Shown: piece after piece, positions 28,501-35,946 of the stretch
Position numbering within the stretch: the stretch's first letter is position 1
Layout: each line of letters starts with the position of its first letter
NCBI GenBank assembly: GCA_903936645.1
Contig: CAIZWI010000286.1
Span: 1 to 45,819 of the forward strand
DNA: 45,819 nt
Origin: an uncultured Verrucomicrobia subdivision 3 bacterium
GTDB lineage: Bacteria > Verrucomicrobiota > Verrucomicrobiia > Limisphaerales > UBA11358
Reading direction: 5' to 3'
Program-made: the position numbers and the translations under genes
Notes under the pieces: model-generated
Database searches by the model: none
What the model saw: the letters and a program-made list of their open reading frames with translations, nothing else
Told to the model about the DNA's origin: nothing

Positions 28501-28908
28501 GGCACGGATCTCTGGGAAGTCGGTCTCAAACTTGCCGCGCCAGCCACCATGACCCAAATGCAGTGGTATCGCGATGCCTGTTTCACGGATTATCCCGCCG
28601 GATGGATCGGCGAACCGTTGGGCCGTTGCCAGGCGGGGGACGTGCAGTTTCGCGCGGCCCAGCGTCACCTCCACTGGCTCACGCTGGCGGACCAGCGCGG
28701 TCATGGCCTGGTTTTGCTGCCCGTAGCCGGCACGCAGTTGGTGGGGCGCGCGAATGCCACCCCGGCTGGCGGCACGCAACTATTTGCCAGCACCGAAGTG
28801 TCCGGTCCGCGGGATTTTAGCGGCAGTTGGGTGGCAAACCATGACATCAAAGCCCGCCAGGGCAAGTCATTGACCGGTGCTTTTACCCTGCGGGCGCTTG
28901 TGCCTTAA
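25510..28908 (+). CDS. LacZ-like GH2 protein with inserted discoidin domain
   Basis: A secreted 1132-aa protein with signal peptide 1-23. The GH2 sugar-binding domain starts at NPWNLPMTGVWKF (53-65) and is interrupted by an F5/8 type C (discoidin/CBM32-like) domain at about 85-208, recognisable from DAFDGTNDTRWCASD and VRFVRLTIVDHPEGAWASVREFQI. The GH2 domain resumes at FAGLHFDDSAWDKLPVPSNW. The Ig-like domain (about 370-480), TIM barrel (about 480-760) and Bgal small-chain-like beta-sandwich (from about 870) follow. The acid/base E603 in SLGNENPMG is present. Where LacZ has the nucleophile in CEYAHAMGN, this protein reads IFWQPETENYD (670-680), so the nucleophile is moved or lost. The ATG at 25510 begins the signal peptide; the upstream frame from 25396 is not protein-like. 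Confidence 0.87.
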   Translation: MKFKNTIRGCFSLLMLVAGAALAQDVGRVTPAALPLPLPTSQPIPPDELRAHNPWNLPMTGVWKFALTHGRTKAGEFLPAPAEKLGLSASSNEDQHPPEDAFDGTNDTRWCASDDTVPQWLQADLGSEQSVARLTLAWEKSGLKYQCRVEGKKAGGKWFSLLDATFPPGIGDGSYPFPPASVRFVRLTIVDHPEGAWASVREFQIHILQGGQAVVWQPPVNQPTAGPAAISSAFAGLHFDDSAWDKLPVPSNWEMYGYSVPTYGAVDYTVGQYRRWVKVPAAWAGRNIYWHFDGALDGAEVYVNGHKAGYHESGYTAWNIDLTGLVKPGERNLFAVRVSKSTSSSDCETGDFQCMGGIYRDTSLIAVPATHVADLTVQTPLDAAYRNATLKVAALLAGKPGEAVALTGHLFSARAKADTGVTLSGQGVVASNGWATINLTAPVTAPALWSAEKPSLYYVVLDLASGGQAVETVEQRFGFKQIDFTNNRVLWNGQPIKCTGTCRHDYWADKGFALDEASWQTDVALMKAANINAVRTSHYNHAQRFLELCEEKGLYILDEVPYCWINDQVKDPAYAPYLLQRAAETLARDKNRPCVLAWSLGNENPMGVDSQQVMDFVRATDPTRPAFVSCTEPRDVKGQLWKDDHYPSPGTVDDIIKKGIPANFSEHPHIFWQPETENYDPGQHDLWSEALGGIWGKIWTAPTILGSFIWEWQCQGIADKNAPAPHPGPWGPDNLRQENDKGIVTALRVPKPEWWSVKQVYSPVQVSYRPLTPLGEGFLVPITNHYSFTDLKELACQWAVYQGKTVLQHGVQHISCGPLQSVTAAFPAPAGATKLRLEFQHADGSSVVAVNLAVVGAPEPAAPAALTVGDALTSHAGNDAIVVSNNQQQISFNLHTGSVQSWRVHGQELLVGGPVLNLGEGKRASEKGFYRAPQPPVTANAAVSVTPANAAGTIRVTVTANVLKSTAGESLGVLTTTYDILANAQINVNWELAWRAPGTDLWEVGLKLAAPATMTQMQWYRDACFTDYPAGWIGEPLGRCQAGDVQFRAAQRHLHWLTLADQRGHGLVLLPVAGTQLVGRANATPAGGTQLFASTEVSGPRDFSGSWVANHDIKARQGKSLTGAFTLRALVP

Positions 28909-29037
28909 GTTAGATTGCTCATCCGGCCGTGCCCAGCGGCGAGATTTAATCAGTGCCAAAAAAAATTGAAATCGGGCGGTGGGTTGGCCATTATGTTCAT
29001 TCGCTTTGGGATTCCCTCCGGGGAATTCCCCCATTAA

Positions 29038-30837
29038 ATGAAACGCACACATCATTGCAACGAATTGCGCCCGGCACACATCGGGCAAACGGTTACTCTG
29101 TCGGGCTGGGTTCATTCCCGCCGCGATCTCGGGGGCCTCATTTTTATTGATATCCGCGACCGCGAGGGCCGCACCCAGACGGTGTTTGATCCCTCGGATC
29201 TGCCGGCCGCCCTATTCGAACAGGCGGCCGCCCTGCGCAGCGAATGCGTTGTGAGCATCACCGGGGCAGTCCGGCAGCGTCCGGCCGGCACCAACAATAC
29301 CAAGATTCCCACCGGTGAAGTTGAAGTCGCGGTGACCGGGCTCGAAGTGCTGAACATGGCCGAAGTGCTGCCGTTCCCGGTGGACGATCCGGAAATCGCC
29401 AGCAAAGTGAACGAGGAATTGCGCCTGCAATACCGTTACCTCGATTTGCGCCGGCCGGAAATGGCCCGCAATTTGAAAGTGCGCAGCAAAGTGGCCATCG
29501 CCACCCGCAGTTACATGGATGAGCAAGGCTTCCTGGAAGTGGAAACCCCCACGCTCTTCAAATCCACGCCCGAGGGCGCGCGCGAATTTCTGGTGCCCAA
29601 CCGCCGCGAACCCGGCACCTTTTACGCCCTGCCGCAGTCGCCGCAACAGTTCAAGCAAATCCTGATGGTGGCTGGCGTCGAGCGTTATTTCCAACTCGCC
29701 CGCTGCTATCGCGACGAGGATTTGCGCGCCGACCGGCAGCCCGAATTCACCCAGGTGGACATCGAAATGTCTTTCATCGAACGCGAGGACATTTATGCCC
29801 TGATCGAAGGGCTCCTCAAGCGCGTGTGGAAAACCGCGCTGAACATGGATATTCCCACGCCCTTTAAGCGGATCAGTTTTGAGGAGGCGTTGAACCGTTA
29901 TGGGATTGACAAGCCGGACACCCGGTTCGGCATGGAACTGGTGGATTTTACCGCCGAATTCCGCACCAGCACCTTCAAAGTGTTCAGCGGTGCCATTGCC
30001 GCCGGGGGCGTGGTAAAAGCCCTCAATGCCAAGGGCCTGGCCGGAGCCACCCAAGGCCAGATCGAGACCATGACCGAGTACGCGAAGAGCTTCGGTGCCA
30101 AAGGGCTGGCCTATATCAAGGTGGAAAACGGCGAATGGAAATCGCCCATCGTGAAATTCTTCAGTGCCGCCGAGAAGGAAGCCTTGATCGCCAAACTGGC
30201 CATCGAAGAAGGGGATCTCATCCTGTTTGCCGCCGATCAATGGCTCACGGCCTGCGAAATTCTCGGCAAGATCCGGCTCTATTGTGCGGACGTTTTGAAG
30301 ACCCAGGGCAAACTGGTCATCCCGGCCGATCAATTCAACTTCCTGTGGGTCATTGAATTTCCGTTGCTCGGTTTCGACCGCGAGCAAAATCGCTGGTACT
30401 CCAGCCATCATCCCTTTACCGCACCGGTCACCGAAGATATCCCCTTGCTCAAGACGGACCCGAAGAAGGTGCGCGGCCAGCATTATGATGTGGTCGTCAA
30501 CGGCGTTGAGTTGGGCGGCGGTTCCATCCGGATTCACCAGCCCGACGTTCAGAAAACGGTGTTTGAGGAAGTCCTGCAAATCCCGCCGGAAGAGACCAAG
30601 TTGCGATTCGGTTACATGCTGGATGCCTTTCGCTACGGCGCGCCGCCGCACGGTGGCATTGCCCTGGGCTTTGACCGCTTGATTGCCATTCTCTGCGGCA
30701 CCCCGAGCATTCGCGACGTCATTGCCTTCCCGAAGACCGCCAAGGGAACGGATTTGATGACCGATTCACCAGCCACCGTATCCGCCAAGCAATTGCGCGA
30801 TTTGCATATTGAATTGAAAGTTCCTAAAAAGGACTGA
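29038..30837 (+). CDS. aspS: Aspartyl-tRNA synthetase
   Basis: This class II synthetase (599 aa) charges tRNA-Asp, and possibly tRNA-Asn. It has the bacterial-type layout. The N-terminal OB-fold anticodon-binding domain (1-110) contains GWVHSRRDLGGLIFIDIRD, and motif 1 lies near 140. Motif 2 is present as YFQLARCYRDEDLRADRQPE, a bacterial GAD insertion covers about 290-420, and motif 3 is GIALGFDRL near 541. The start ATG begins MKRTHHCNELR, which is standard. A perfect 11-bp hairpin with a T-run 53 bp after the stop probably serves as its terminator but lies inside the next coding region. Confidence 0.97.
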   Translation: MKRTHHCNELRPAHIGQTVTLSGWVHSRRDLGGLIFIDIRDREGRTQTVFDPSDLPAALFEQAAALRSECVVSITGAVRQRPAGTNNTKIPTGEVEVAVTGLEVLNMAEVLPFPVDDPEIASKVNEELRLQYRYLDLRRPEMARNLKVRSKVAIATRSYMDEQGFLEVETPTLFKSTPEGAREFLVPNRREPGTFYALPQSPQQFKQILMVAGVERYFQLARCYRDEDLRADRQPEFTQVDIEMSFIEREDIYALIEGLLKRVWKTALNMDIPTPFKRISFEEALNRYGIDKPDTRFGMELVDFTAEFRTSTFKVFSGAIAAGGVVKALNAKGLAGATQGQIETMTEYAKSFGAKGLAYIKVENGEWKSPIVKFFSAAEKEALIAKLAIEEGDLILFAADQWLTACEILGKIRLYCADVLKTQGKLVIPADQFNFLWVIEFPLLGFDREQNRWYSSHHPFTAPVTEDIPLLKTDPKKVRGQHYDVVVNGVELGGGSIRIHQPDVQKTVFEEVLQIPPEETKLRFGYMLDAFRYGAPPHGGIALGFDRLIAILCGTPSIRDVIAFPKTAKGTDLMTDSPATVSAKQLRDLHIELKVPKKD

Positions 30838-30844
30838 TCGTTCA

Positions 30845-31747
30845 GTGGAAGACTTGCCATTTGTGAGCCAAACCAAGTCCAGCTTTTGGTCCCTTCAGCC
30901 GCGCCCGTGGCTGAAGGGATTTTTGCTCCTCGGCTTGGGCAGTTATTTGCTCGTCGTTCTCTTGGTGGCGGTTTTTCAACGCCAATTGTTATATGTTCCC
31001 ACCCTCATCACCCTCGACCAGGCCCGGCAAATTGCCGCTGAACGCGGCGTTTTGCCCTGGTACAATGCGCACGGTGATTTGATCGGCTGGCGGCGGCCGG
31101 CCTTGGCACCCGCCGTTGGCAGTGTGTTGATCGCGCATGGCAATGGCGGCACCGCGCTCCGCCTGTCGGATTTGGCCGCCTCCTTGCAACAGGCTGTCCA
31201 TCTCGATGCCTATTTGCTGGAATATCCCGGGTACGGTCAGCGGGGGGGTACTCCCTCAGAAGCCAGTTTGCTGGCGGCGGCCGATGAAGCCTGGGAAACG
31301 CTGCCCACCAACCAGCCGGCCTACGTTATCAGTGAATCACTCGGCACCGGTGTGGCCGCGCATCTGGCGCAAAAATATCCGGCGCAAGTGGCTGGTTTGT
31401 TAATGTTTGTGCCTTATGACCGCCTGGCCTCCGTGGCCCAAAACCATTATCCGTTTCTCCCCGCCTACTGGTTGTTGTGCGACCGGTTTGCCCCGGTGGA
31501 CTGGCTGGCCGATTATCACGGGCCGGTTAAAATTGTTTTGGCCGGGGCCGACCGTGTCATTCCCGTGGCGCGTGGTCAGGCGCTCTATGATGGTTATCCA
31601 GGACCCAAATCCCTCCAAATCATTCCCGGAGCCGGTCACGGCGACACGCTGGAGCAATCACCCCAATGGTGGCGCGAAGTCATGGGTTTCTGGTCACTTG
31701 GAAAAAATAATCTATCTGGCCTGAAGGCACCCTCCACGGCTCCTTGA
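30845..31747 (+). CDS. Membrane-anchored alpha/beta hydrolase
   Basis: A 300-aa protein with one N-terminal membrane segment (about 25-43, LLLGLGSYLLVVLLVAV), followed by an alpha/beta-hydrolase domain of the YfhR/ABHD13 type. The oxyanion region is LIAHGNGGTA and a family motif is LEYPGYGQRGGTPSE. The nucleophile elbow reads SESLGTG, with Ser in place of the usual first Gly of GxSxG. The catalytic Asp is probably in AGADRVIPV and the His in GAGHGDT. The start is GTG, at 30845 or 30863, 7 or 25 bp after aspS. Substrate is unknown; esterase or thioesterase activity is plausible. Confidence 0.85.
   Translation: MEDLPFVSQTKSSFWSLQPRPWLKGFLLLGLGSYLLVVLLVAVFQRQLLYVPTLITLDQARQIAAERGVLPWYNAHGDLIGWRRPALAPAVGSVLIAHGNGGTALRLSDLAASLQQAVHLDAYLLEYPGYGQRGGTPSEASLLAAADEAWETLPTNQPAYVISESLGTGVAAHLAQKYPAQVAGLLMFVPYDRLASVAQNHYPFLPAYWLLCDRFAPVDWLADYHGPVKIVLAGADRVIPVARGQALYDGYPGPKSLQIIPGAGHGDTLEQSPQWWREVMGFWSLGKNNLSGLKAPSTAP
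30890..30924 (+). terminator. Intrinsic terminator of aspS, inside the next gene
   Basis: TCCCTTCAGCC (30890-30900) pairs perfectly with GGCTGAAGGGA (30909-30919) around an 8-nt loop and is followed by TTTTT (30920-30924). It has all parts of a rho-independent terminator, yet lies in codons 16-27 of the downstream hydrolase. Confidence 0.7.
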
Positions 31748-31860
31748 GCCGTCCGGAGATTGTAGGTTCCAAGACAAACCAGTGGCCGGGAATGCTGGTT
31801 GAAAGCACGCTGCGCGTACCTATCGTTGATAACTTATTGATACCCAAGAATAGTCGGAAT

Positions 31861-31944
31861 TTATTGTTTCATTTGGTTGCGCAACGTTAAAAACATGAAA
31901 GTTGCGGAAATACCCAGGCAGATGGCAAACATGAAGATGCTCAT
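31861..31944 (-). CDS. Possible 27-residue single-span membrane peptide
   Basis: A short frame from ATG (31942-31944) to TAA (31861-31863). The translation begins MSIFMFAICLGIS, continues with a hydrophobic stretch of about 19 residues in all, and ends in the polar, positively charged tail LRNQMKQ. This is the layout of a bitopic micro-protein with the C-terminus inside. The start lies about 30 bp after the operator array, with GATAGT as a possible -10 nine bases beyond the last repeat, so the leader would be very short. There is no Shine-Dalgarno. It could be chance, but a clean hydrophobic span with flanking charge next to a regulatory array is suggestive. Confidence 0.35.
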   Translation of the reverse strand: MSIFMFAICLGISATFMFLTLRNQMKQ

Positions 31945-31973
31945 AAGTGAAAACTAGCACTATCCGGACATTA

Positions 31974-32011
31974 GTCACGCAAAAGTTACAAAAAGGTTAC
32001 GAATATGTTAC
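31974..32011. promoter_or_regulatory. Four 11-bp-spaced GT(T/C)AC direct repeats
   Basis: On the plus strand GTCAC starts at 31974, and GTTAC starts at 31985, 31996 and 32007. Each step is exactly 11 bp, about one helical turn, with A/T-rich spacers. Tandem head-to-tail pentamers at this period are how OmpR/PhoB-type regulators bind (Pho boxes). The array lies between the micro-ORF (minus) and the aldo/keto reductase (plus, 100 bp away), so either could be the target. A -10-like hexamer is visible only on the minus side. Confidence 0.55.
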
Positions 32012-32110
32012 GTTTCTGTGGCGGTGGTTCGGGATTTTCCAGGCTTTGTGGTTTCGGGGCTGAAACTTTTTTATTTTGTCGATGCATTCGTTGCCTTAGG
32101 CTTCTGAATT

Positions 32111-33103
32111 ATGTACACGCCTCTGGCCTCTCGTTATGACGATCCTCATTTTTATCGCCGGTGCGGCCGGTCGGGTATCCGGCTCCCGCTGATTTCCCTG
32201 GGCCTGTGGCACAATTTTGGGGGCAATGATTCCTATGCGAATGCCCGGGCCATCGCTTTGCGGGCATTTGATCTGGGGGTCACCCATTTTGATCTGGCCA
32301 ATAATTACGGTCCGCCCGATGGCTCCGCCGAACTAACTTTTGGCCGCATCCTGCGGGAAGATCTCGGCCCCTGGCGGGATGAACTGATCATTTCCACCAA
32401 GGCGGGGTATTACATGTGGCCCGGGCCTTATGGCGAATGGGGCTCGCGCAAATATATTCTGGCCTCGCTGGACCAGTCCTTAAAACGCATGGGGCTGCCC
32501 TACGTCGATATTTTTTATCATCACCGGCCCGACCCGGACACCCCCTTGGAGGAGTCCATGGGCGCATTGGCGCACGCGGTGCGCAGTGGCAAGGCCTTGT
32601 ACGCTGGCCTTTCCAATTACCCGGCGGCGGAGACTCTGCGGGCGGCCAGGATGTTGCGGGAAATGGGCACGCCCTGCCTGATTCACCAGCCGCGTTACAG
32701 TATGCTGGACCGTTGGGTGGAACCGGAACTGCTCCCCGCTTTGGCGGCGGAAGGGATCGGTGGCATTGTCTTTTCGCCCCTCGCCAAGGGGCTGCTAACG
32801 GACCGGTATTTCCAAGGCGTGCCGGCCGATTCGCGCGCCGGGCATGATCCGCGTTTTTTGCGGCCGGAACATATCACCGAGGCGCTGCTGGCCACCACGG
32901 GGCGTTTGCATGAGCTGGCCCGGCAGCGCGGACAGAGCCTGGCCCAAATGGCCCTGGCCTGGGTGCTCCGGCAGCCGGCGGTGACGAGTGCGCTCATTGG
33001 GGCCAGCAAGGTCAGCCAGTTGGAGGATTGCGTGGGGGCCACGCGGAATCTGGCATTCTCTGCTACGGAATTGTCCCACATTGAAGCAATTCTGGCCGGG
33101 TAG
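32111..33103 (+). CDS. Aldo/keto reductase (YghZ-like)
   Basis: A 330-aa NADPH-dependent oxidoreductase with TIM-barrel fold. The catalytic tetrad is recognisable: D61 and Y66 in FDLANNYGPPDG, K97 in ISTKAGYYMWPGPYGEWGS, and His at 137 or 138 in FYHHRPDP. The phrases LISLGLWHNFG and LIHQPRYSMLDRWVE place it near E. coli YghZ, an L-glyceraldehyde-3-phosphate reductase that detoxifies methylglyoxal-type aldehydes. GASKVSQLEDCVGA near the C-terminus binds the 2'-phosphate of NADPH. The start MYTPLASRYD is family-like. Confidence 0.93.
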   Translation: MYTPLASRYDDPHFYRRCGRSGIRLPLISLGLWHNFGGNDSYANARAIALRAFDLGVTHFDLANNYGPPDGSAELTFGRILREDLGPWRDELIISTKAGYYMWPGPYGEWGSRKYILASLDQSLKRMGLPYVDIFYHHRPDPDTPLEESMGALAHAVRSGKALYAGLSNYPAAETLRAARMLREMGTPCLIHQPRYSMLDRWVEPELLPALAAEGIGGIVFSPLAKGLLTDRYFQGVPADSRAGHDPRFLRPEHITEALLATTGRLHELARQRGQSLAQMALAWVLRQPAVTSALIGASKVSQLEDCVGATRNLAFSATELSHIEAILAG

Positions 33104-33294
33104 GGGGCGGCAGAATTTTGAGTGGCTGGCCAACCCACATTTTAAATTGGGGATTTGTCAGAGGATTAATGTGTGAGCTGCTCCACCCTTGGTGGAATCA
33201 ATGTGGGGTAATGATAATAAACAATATAATCTTCGCTTAATGCTTGTCTTTTTCAGGCAAACTTCTTAACTCCATGGGCTGACGAAGCACGCTC

Positions 33295-33991
33295 ATGCTG
33301 TACCCCAACAACCATCAAAAGATTGCAGATTTGCCGGGCTTTTTTCGGTCTCGTGGGGGCGGATTCTCCGGGACGAAACCTTCCGGGGGTGTCTGGCTGG
33401 CCTTGATCCTTTGGCTGGCTTTGCTTGCCGGTGCTTTGGCGGGGATTAGTTACCACACTCATCAGCCTGGGCCCACCACCGCGGGCCCGGCTCGGTGGCC
33501 CCTAAACAGCCGAATTCCGCGCGATGCAACTGTGCCCACGCTCGTCCTGTTTGCCCATCCCCATTGTCCCTGTACCCGGGCCACCCTCGGCGAACTAGCC
33601 GTGCTCATGGCCCAGGCGCAGGGGCAAGCTCCATGCGGAAGTCTGCTTTTTGAAACCCGTCCAGACGCCGGAGGCCTGGACCAATACGGATCTCTGGCGG
33701 GCTGCGGCTGCCATCCCTGGAGTTTCCGTGCAGGAAGACCGCGATGGTCTTGAGGCTCGCTTGTTTGGCGCGGAAACCTCCGGAGAGGCTCGGTTGTTTC
33801 AAACGGACGGCCGCTTGGAGTTTCAAGGCGGCATTACCGCGTCCCGCGGACATGCGGGCGATAATGATGGGCGCGCGGCCATTGCGGCTTTGGTGGCGGG
33901 GGAACACCCCGCGATGGTGCGCACCCCGGTGTTTGGCTGCTCCCTGTTTGCCACGAATTGCCGGAAGGAAGAAGGAGCCGGGAAGCCATGA
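33295..33991 (+). pseudogene. RedB-like thioredoxin-fold gene with a frameshift
   Basis: Two overlapping frames together encode one protein. The first (33295 to about 33624) gives a cytoplasmic N-terminus, a membrane segment (LALILWLALLAGALAGI) and VLFAHPHCPCTRATLGEL with a CPC redox motif. The match then moves to the +1 frame, where KLHAEVCFLKPVQTPEAW continues naturally to FQGGITASRGHAGDN and RTPVFGCSLF. One G too many in GGGG at 33621-33624 explains it: with GGG the text reads QGKLH without a break. This resembles membrane-anchored RedB-type proteins. It is either a recent mutation or a sequencing error; the intact downstream frame favours error or very recent loss. The stop overlaps the next start (ATGA, 33988-33991). 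Confidence 0.75.
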
Positions 33992-35946
33992 CGACCACCG
34001 CCACCGTCCTTGCGGAAGCAACCTTGCGACGCACGCGCGAACTGTTTCAGCAGGCCCAAACCAATATCCATTTGCGGACCGACCAGTTGTTTGCCCGCTT
34101 GATGGTCTTTCAGTGGCTGGCCGGAATGGTGGCGGCCATTTGGATTTCGCCGCTGACCTGGATTGGGGCCACCAGCGCGATCCACTGGCATGTTTACGCC
34201 GCGATTTTTCTCGGCGGATGGATCACCGGTTTCCCCATTTTCCTCATTTGGCGGCATCCGGGGGCAGCGCTGACCCGGCAGGTGGTGGCGGTGGCGCAGA
34301 TGGTTTTTTCCGCCTTGCTGATTCACCTCACCGGCGGGCGTATCGAAACCCATTTTCACATCTTTGGCTCGCTGGCATTTCTCGCTTTCTATCGCGACTG
34401 GCGCGTGCTCGTCACCGCCACGCTGGTGGTGGTTATCGATCACGTTTTACGGGGCACCTACTGGCCGCAGTCCGTTTTTGGCGTGCTCACAGCCAGTCCC
34501 TGGCGCTGGCTCGAACACGCTGGCTGGGTCGTGTTTGAGGATGCTTTTTTATTCATCGCCATTCATCAAAGCATCCGGGAAATGCGCGGCCTGGCGGAGC
34601 GCCAAGCCTCTTTGGAGGCCCTCAACACCAGCATCGAGCAAAAGGTCACCGAGCGCACCGCCGAATTGACCCGGGAAATTGCCGTGCGCCGCGAGGCGGA
34701 ACTGGCCCTCGTGGAATCCCAGGCCTTGTACCATTCCCTGGTGGAACAATTGCCGATTAAAGTATATCGCATGGACGCCGCCGGCCGGTTTGTCTATGTG
34801 AACACCGGCTTTTGCACCATGAAAGGCCTGCCTGCGGAACAAATCCTGGGCCAGGGCATTCACGACCTGGACCCGCCGGCCCTGGCCGCGCAAAATGAAC
34901 GGGATCATGAATTTATCATGCGCACCGGGGAGACCCTGGAGCGGGAGGAGTCGCTCCCGGCCCCGGACGGCACGCACACCCAATATTTTCAAGTGGTCAA
35001 ACTGCCCGTGCTCAGTGCCGATCAGCGAATCATTGGCTCCCAGGGAGTGCACTTTGACATTACCCAGCGCAAACTGGCCCAAGCCCGGCTGGATGAGTTG
35101 AACCGGGAGTTGGTCGATACTTCACGCCGGGCGGGCATGGCCGAGGTGGCCACCAGTGTGCTGCATAATGTGGGTAATGTGCTCAATAGCGTGAATGTCT
35201 CCAGTTCCCTGATCGCCGAAAAAATCCGGCAGTCCAAAATCGGTAATGTGGCCCGGGCCATGGCCCTTTTCCAAGTGCACGCGGCTGACTTGGGAAATTT
35301 TCTGGCGCATGACCCCAAGGGCCGGCAGCTCCCCGGCTACCTGGTGAATTTGACCAGTCATCTGGAGCAGGAACAGGCCGAGCAGCGCACGGAGGTGGAA
35401 ACCCTCATCAAGAACTTGAACCACATCAAGGAAATTGTGGCGATGCAGCAGGGGTATGCGCGCATTTCCGGGGTGCTGGAATTGATGCCAGTCAACGAAC
35501 TGGTGGAGGACGCCATTCGCATGAATACGGTGGCCATGGATCGTCACCACATCAAGATTGTCTGCGAGTTGGGAGCGGCGCAGCCCGTGTTGCTGGACAA
35601 GCACAAGGTGCTGCAAATCCTCGTCAATTTGATTCGCAACGCCAAGCATGCCTGTGAGGATGCCGGCCGCCCGGACCGCCAAATCCGGGTGCGGGTGGTG
35701 GATTCGGAATCCCTGGTGGCCATTTCCGTAAGTGATAATGGCGTGGGAATCCCACCGGAAAATTTGACCCGGATTTTCAATCACGGGTTCACCACGCGGG
35801 CAGACGGCCATGGTTTCGGCCTGCATGGCAGCGCCCTGGCGGCGCGGGAGATGGGCGGCCGGCTGTTCGCTTGGAGCGAGGGACCCGGGCAGGGGGCAGT
35901 TTTTACGCTTGAAATTCCCCGGCCACCGACCAAGGTTAACCAATGA
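33988..35946 (+). CDS. Membrane histidine kinase with His-containing sensor domain and PAS
   Basis: A 652-aa sensor kinase. The N-terminal 190 residues hold about six membrane segments. The stretch [19 protein letters not shown] places H122 and H124 at a membrane edge, DH at 151-152 and EH near 176-177 follow, so metal or haem binding is conceivable. A coiled coil (200-240) leads to a PAS domain (241-360). The phospho-acceptor His is about H393 in [17 protein letters not shown], a DHp variant different from the usual HEIRTP type. The HATPase domain has [11 protein letters not shown] and [18 protein letters not shown]. The start ATG at 33988 overlaps the RedB-like stop and the end overlaps the next kinase by ATGA (35943-35946), so all three are translationally coupled. 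Confidence 0.9.
   Translation: MTTTATVLAEATLRRTRELFQQAQTNIHLRTDQLFARLMVFQWLAGMVAAIWISPLTWIGATSAIHWHVYAAIFLGGWITGFPIFLIWRHPGAALTRQVVAVAQMVFSALLIHLTGGRIETHFHIFGSLAFLAFYRDWRVLVTATLVVVIDHVLRGTYWPQSVFGVLTASPWRWLEHAGWVVFEDAFLFIAIHQSIREMRGLAERQASLEALNTSIEQKVTERTAELTREIAVRREAELALVESQALYHSLVEQLPIKVYRMDAAGRFVYVNTGFCTMKGLPAEQILGQGIHDLDPPALAAQNERDHEFIMRTGETLEREESLPAPDGTHTQYFQVVKLPVLSADQRIIGSQGVHFDITQRKLAQARLDELNRELVDTSRRAGMAEVATSVLHNVGNVLNSVNVSSSLIAEKIRQSKIGNVARAMALFQVHAADLGNFLAHDPKGRQLPGYLVNLTSHLEQEQAEQRTEVETLIKNLNHIKEIVAMQQGYARISGVLELMPVNELVEDAIRMNTVAMDRHHIKIVCELGAAQPVLLDKHKVLQILVNLIRNAKHACEDAGRPDRQIRVRVVDSESLVAISVSDNGVGIPPENLTRIFNHGFTTRADGHGFGLHGSALAAREMGGRLFAWSEGPGQGAVFTLEIPRPPTKVNQ

Larger units (their letters stand above)
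31748..32110. other. Intergenic region with an operator array and a micro-ORF
   Basis: These 363 bp are visibly richer in A and T than their surroundings. They contain a possible 27-codon minus-strand gene (31861-31944) and four pentamer repeats spaced 11 bp apart (31974-32011). The part before 31860 shows nothing recognisable beyond AT-rich sequence. Confidence 0.6.

Noticed and set aside
29212..30651. A 479-codon minus-strand open frame opposite aspS
   Set aside because: It is entirely within aspS, whose motifs are certain; composition is that of a mirror frame.
31894..31960. A plus-strand frame of 20 codons starting MKVAEIPRQM
   Set aside because: It overlaps the minus-strand hydrophobic frame, has no promoter or ribosome-binding site, and is too short to judge; the minus-strand frame has better structural logic.
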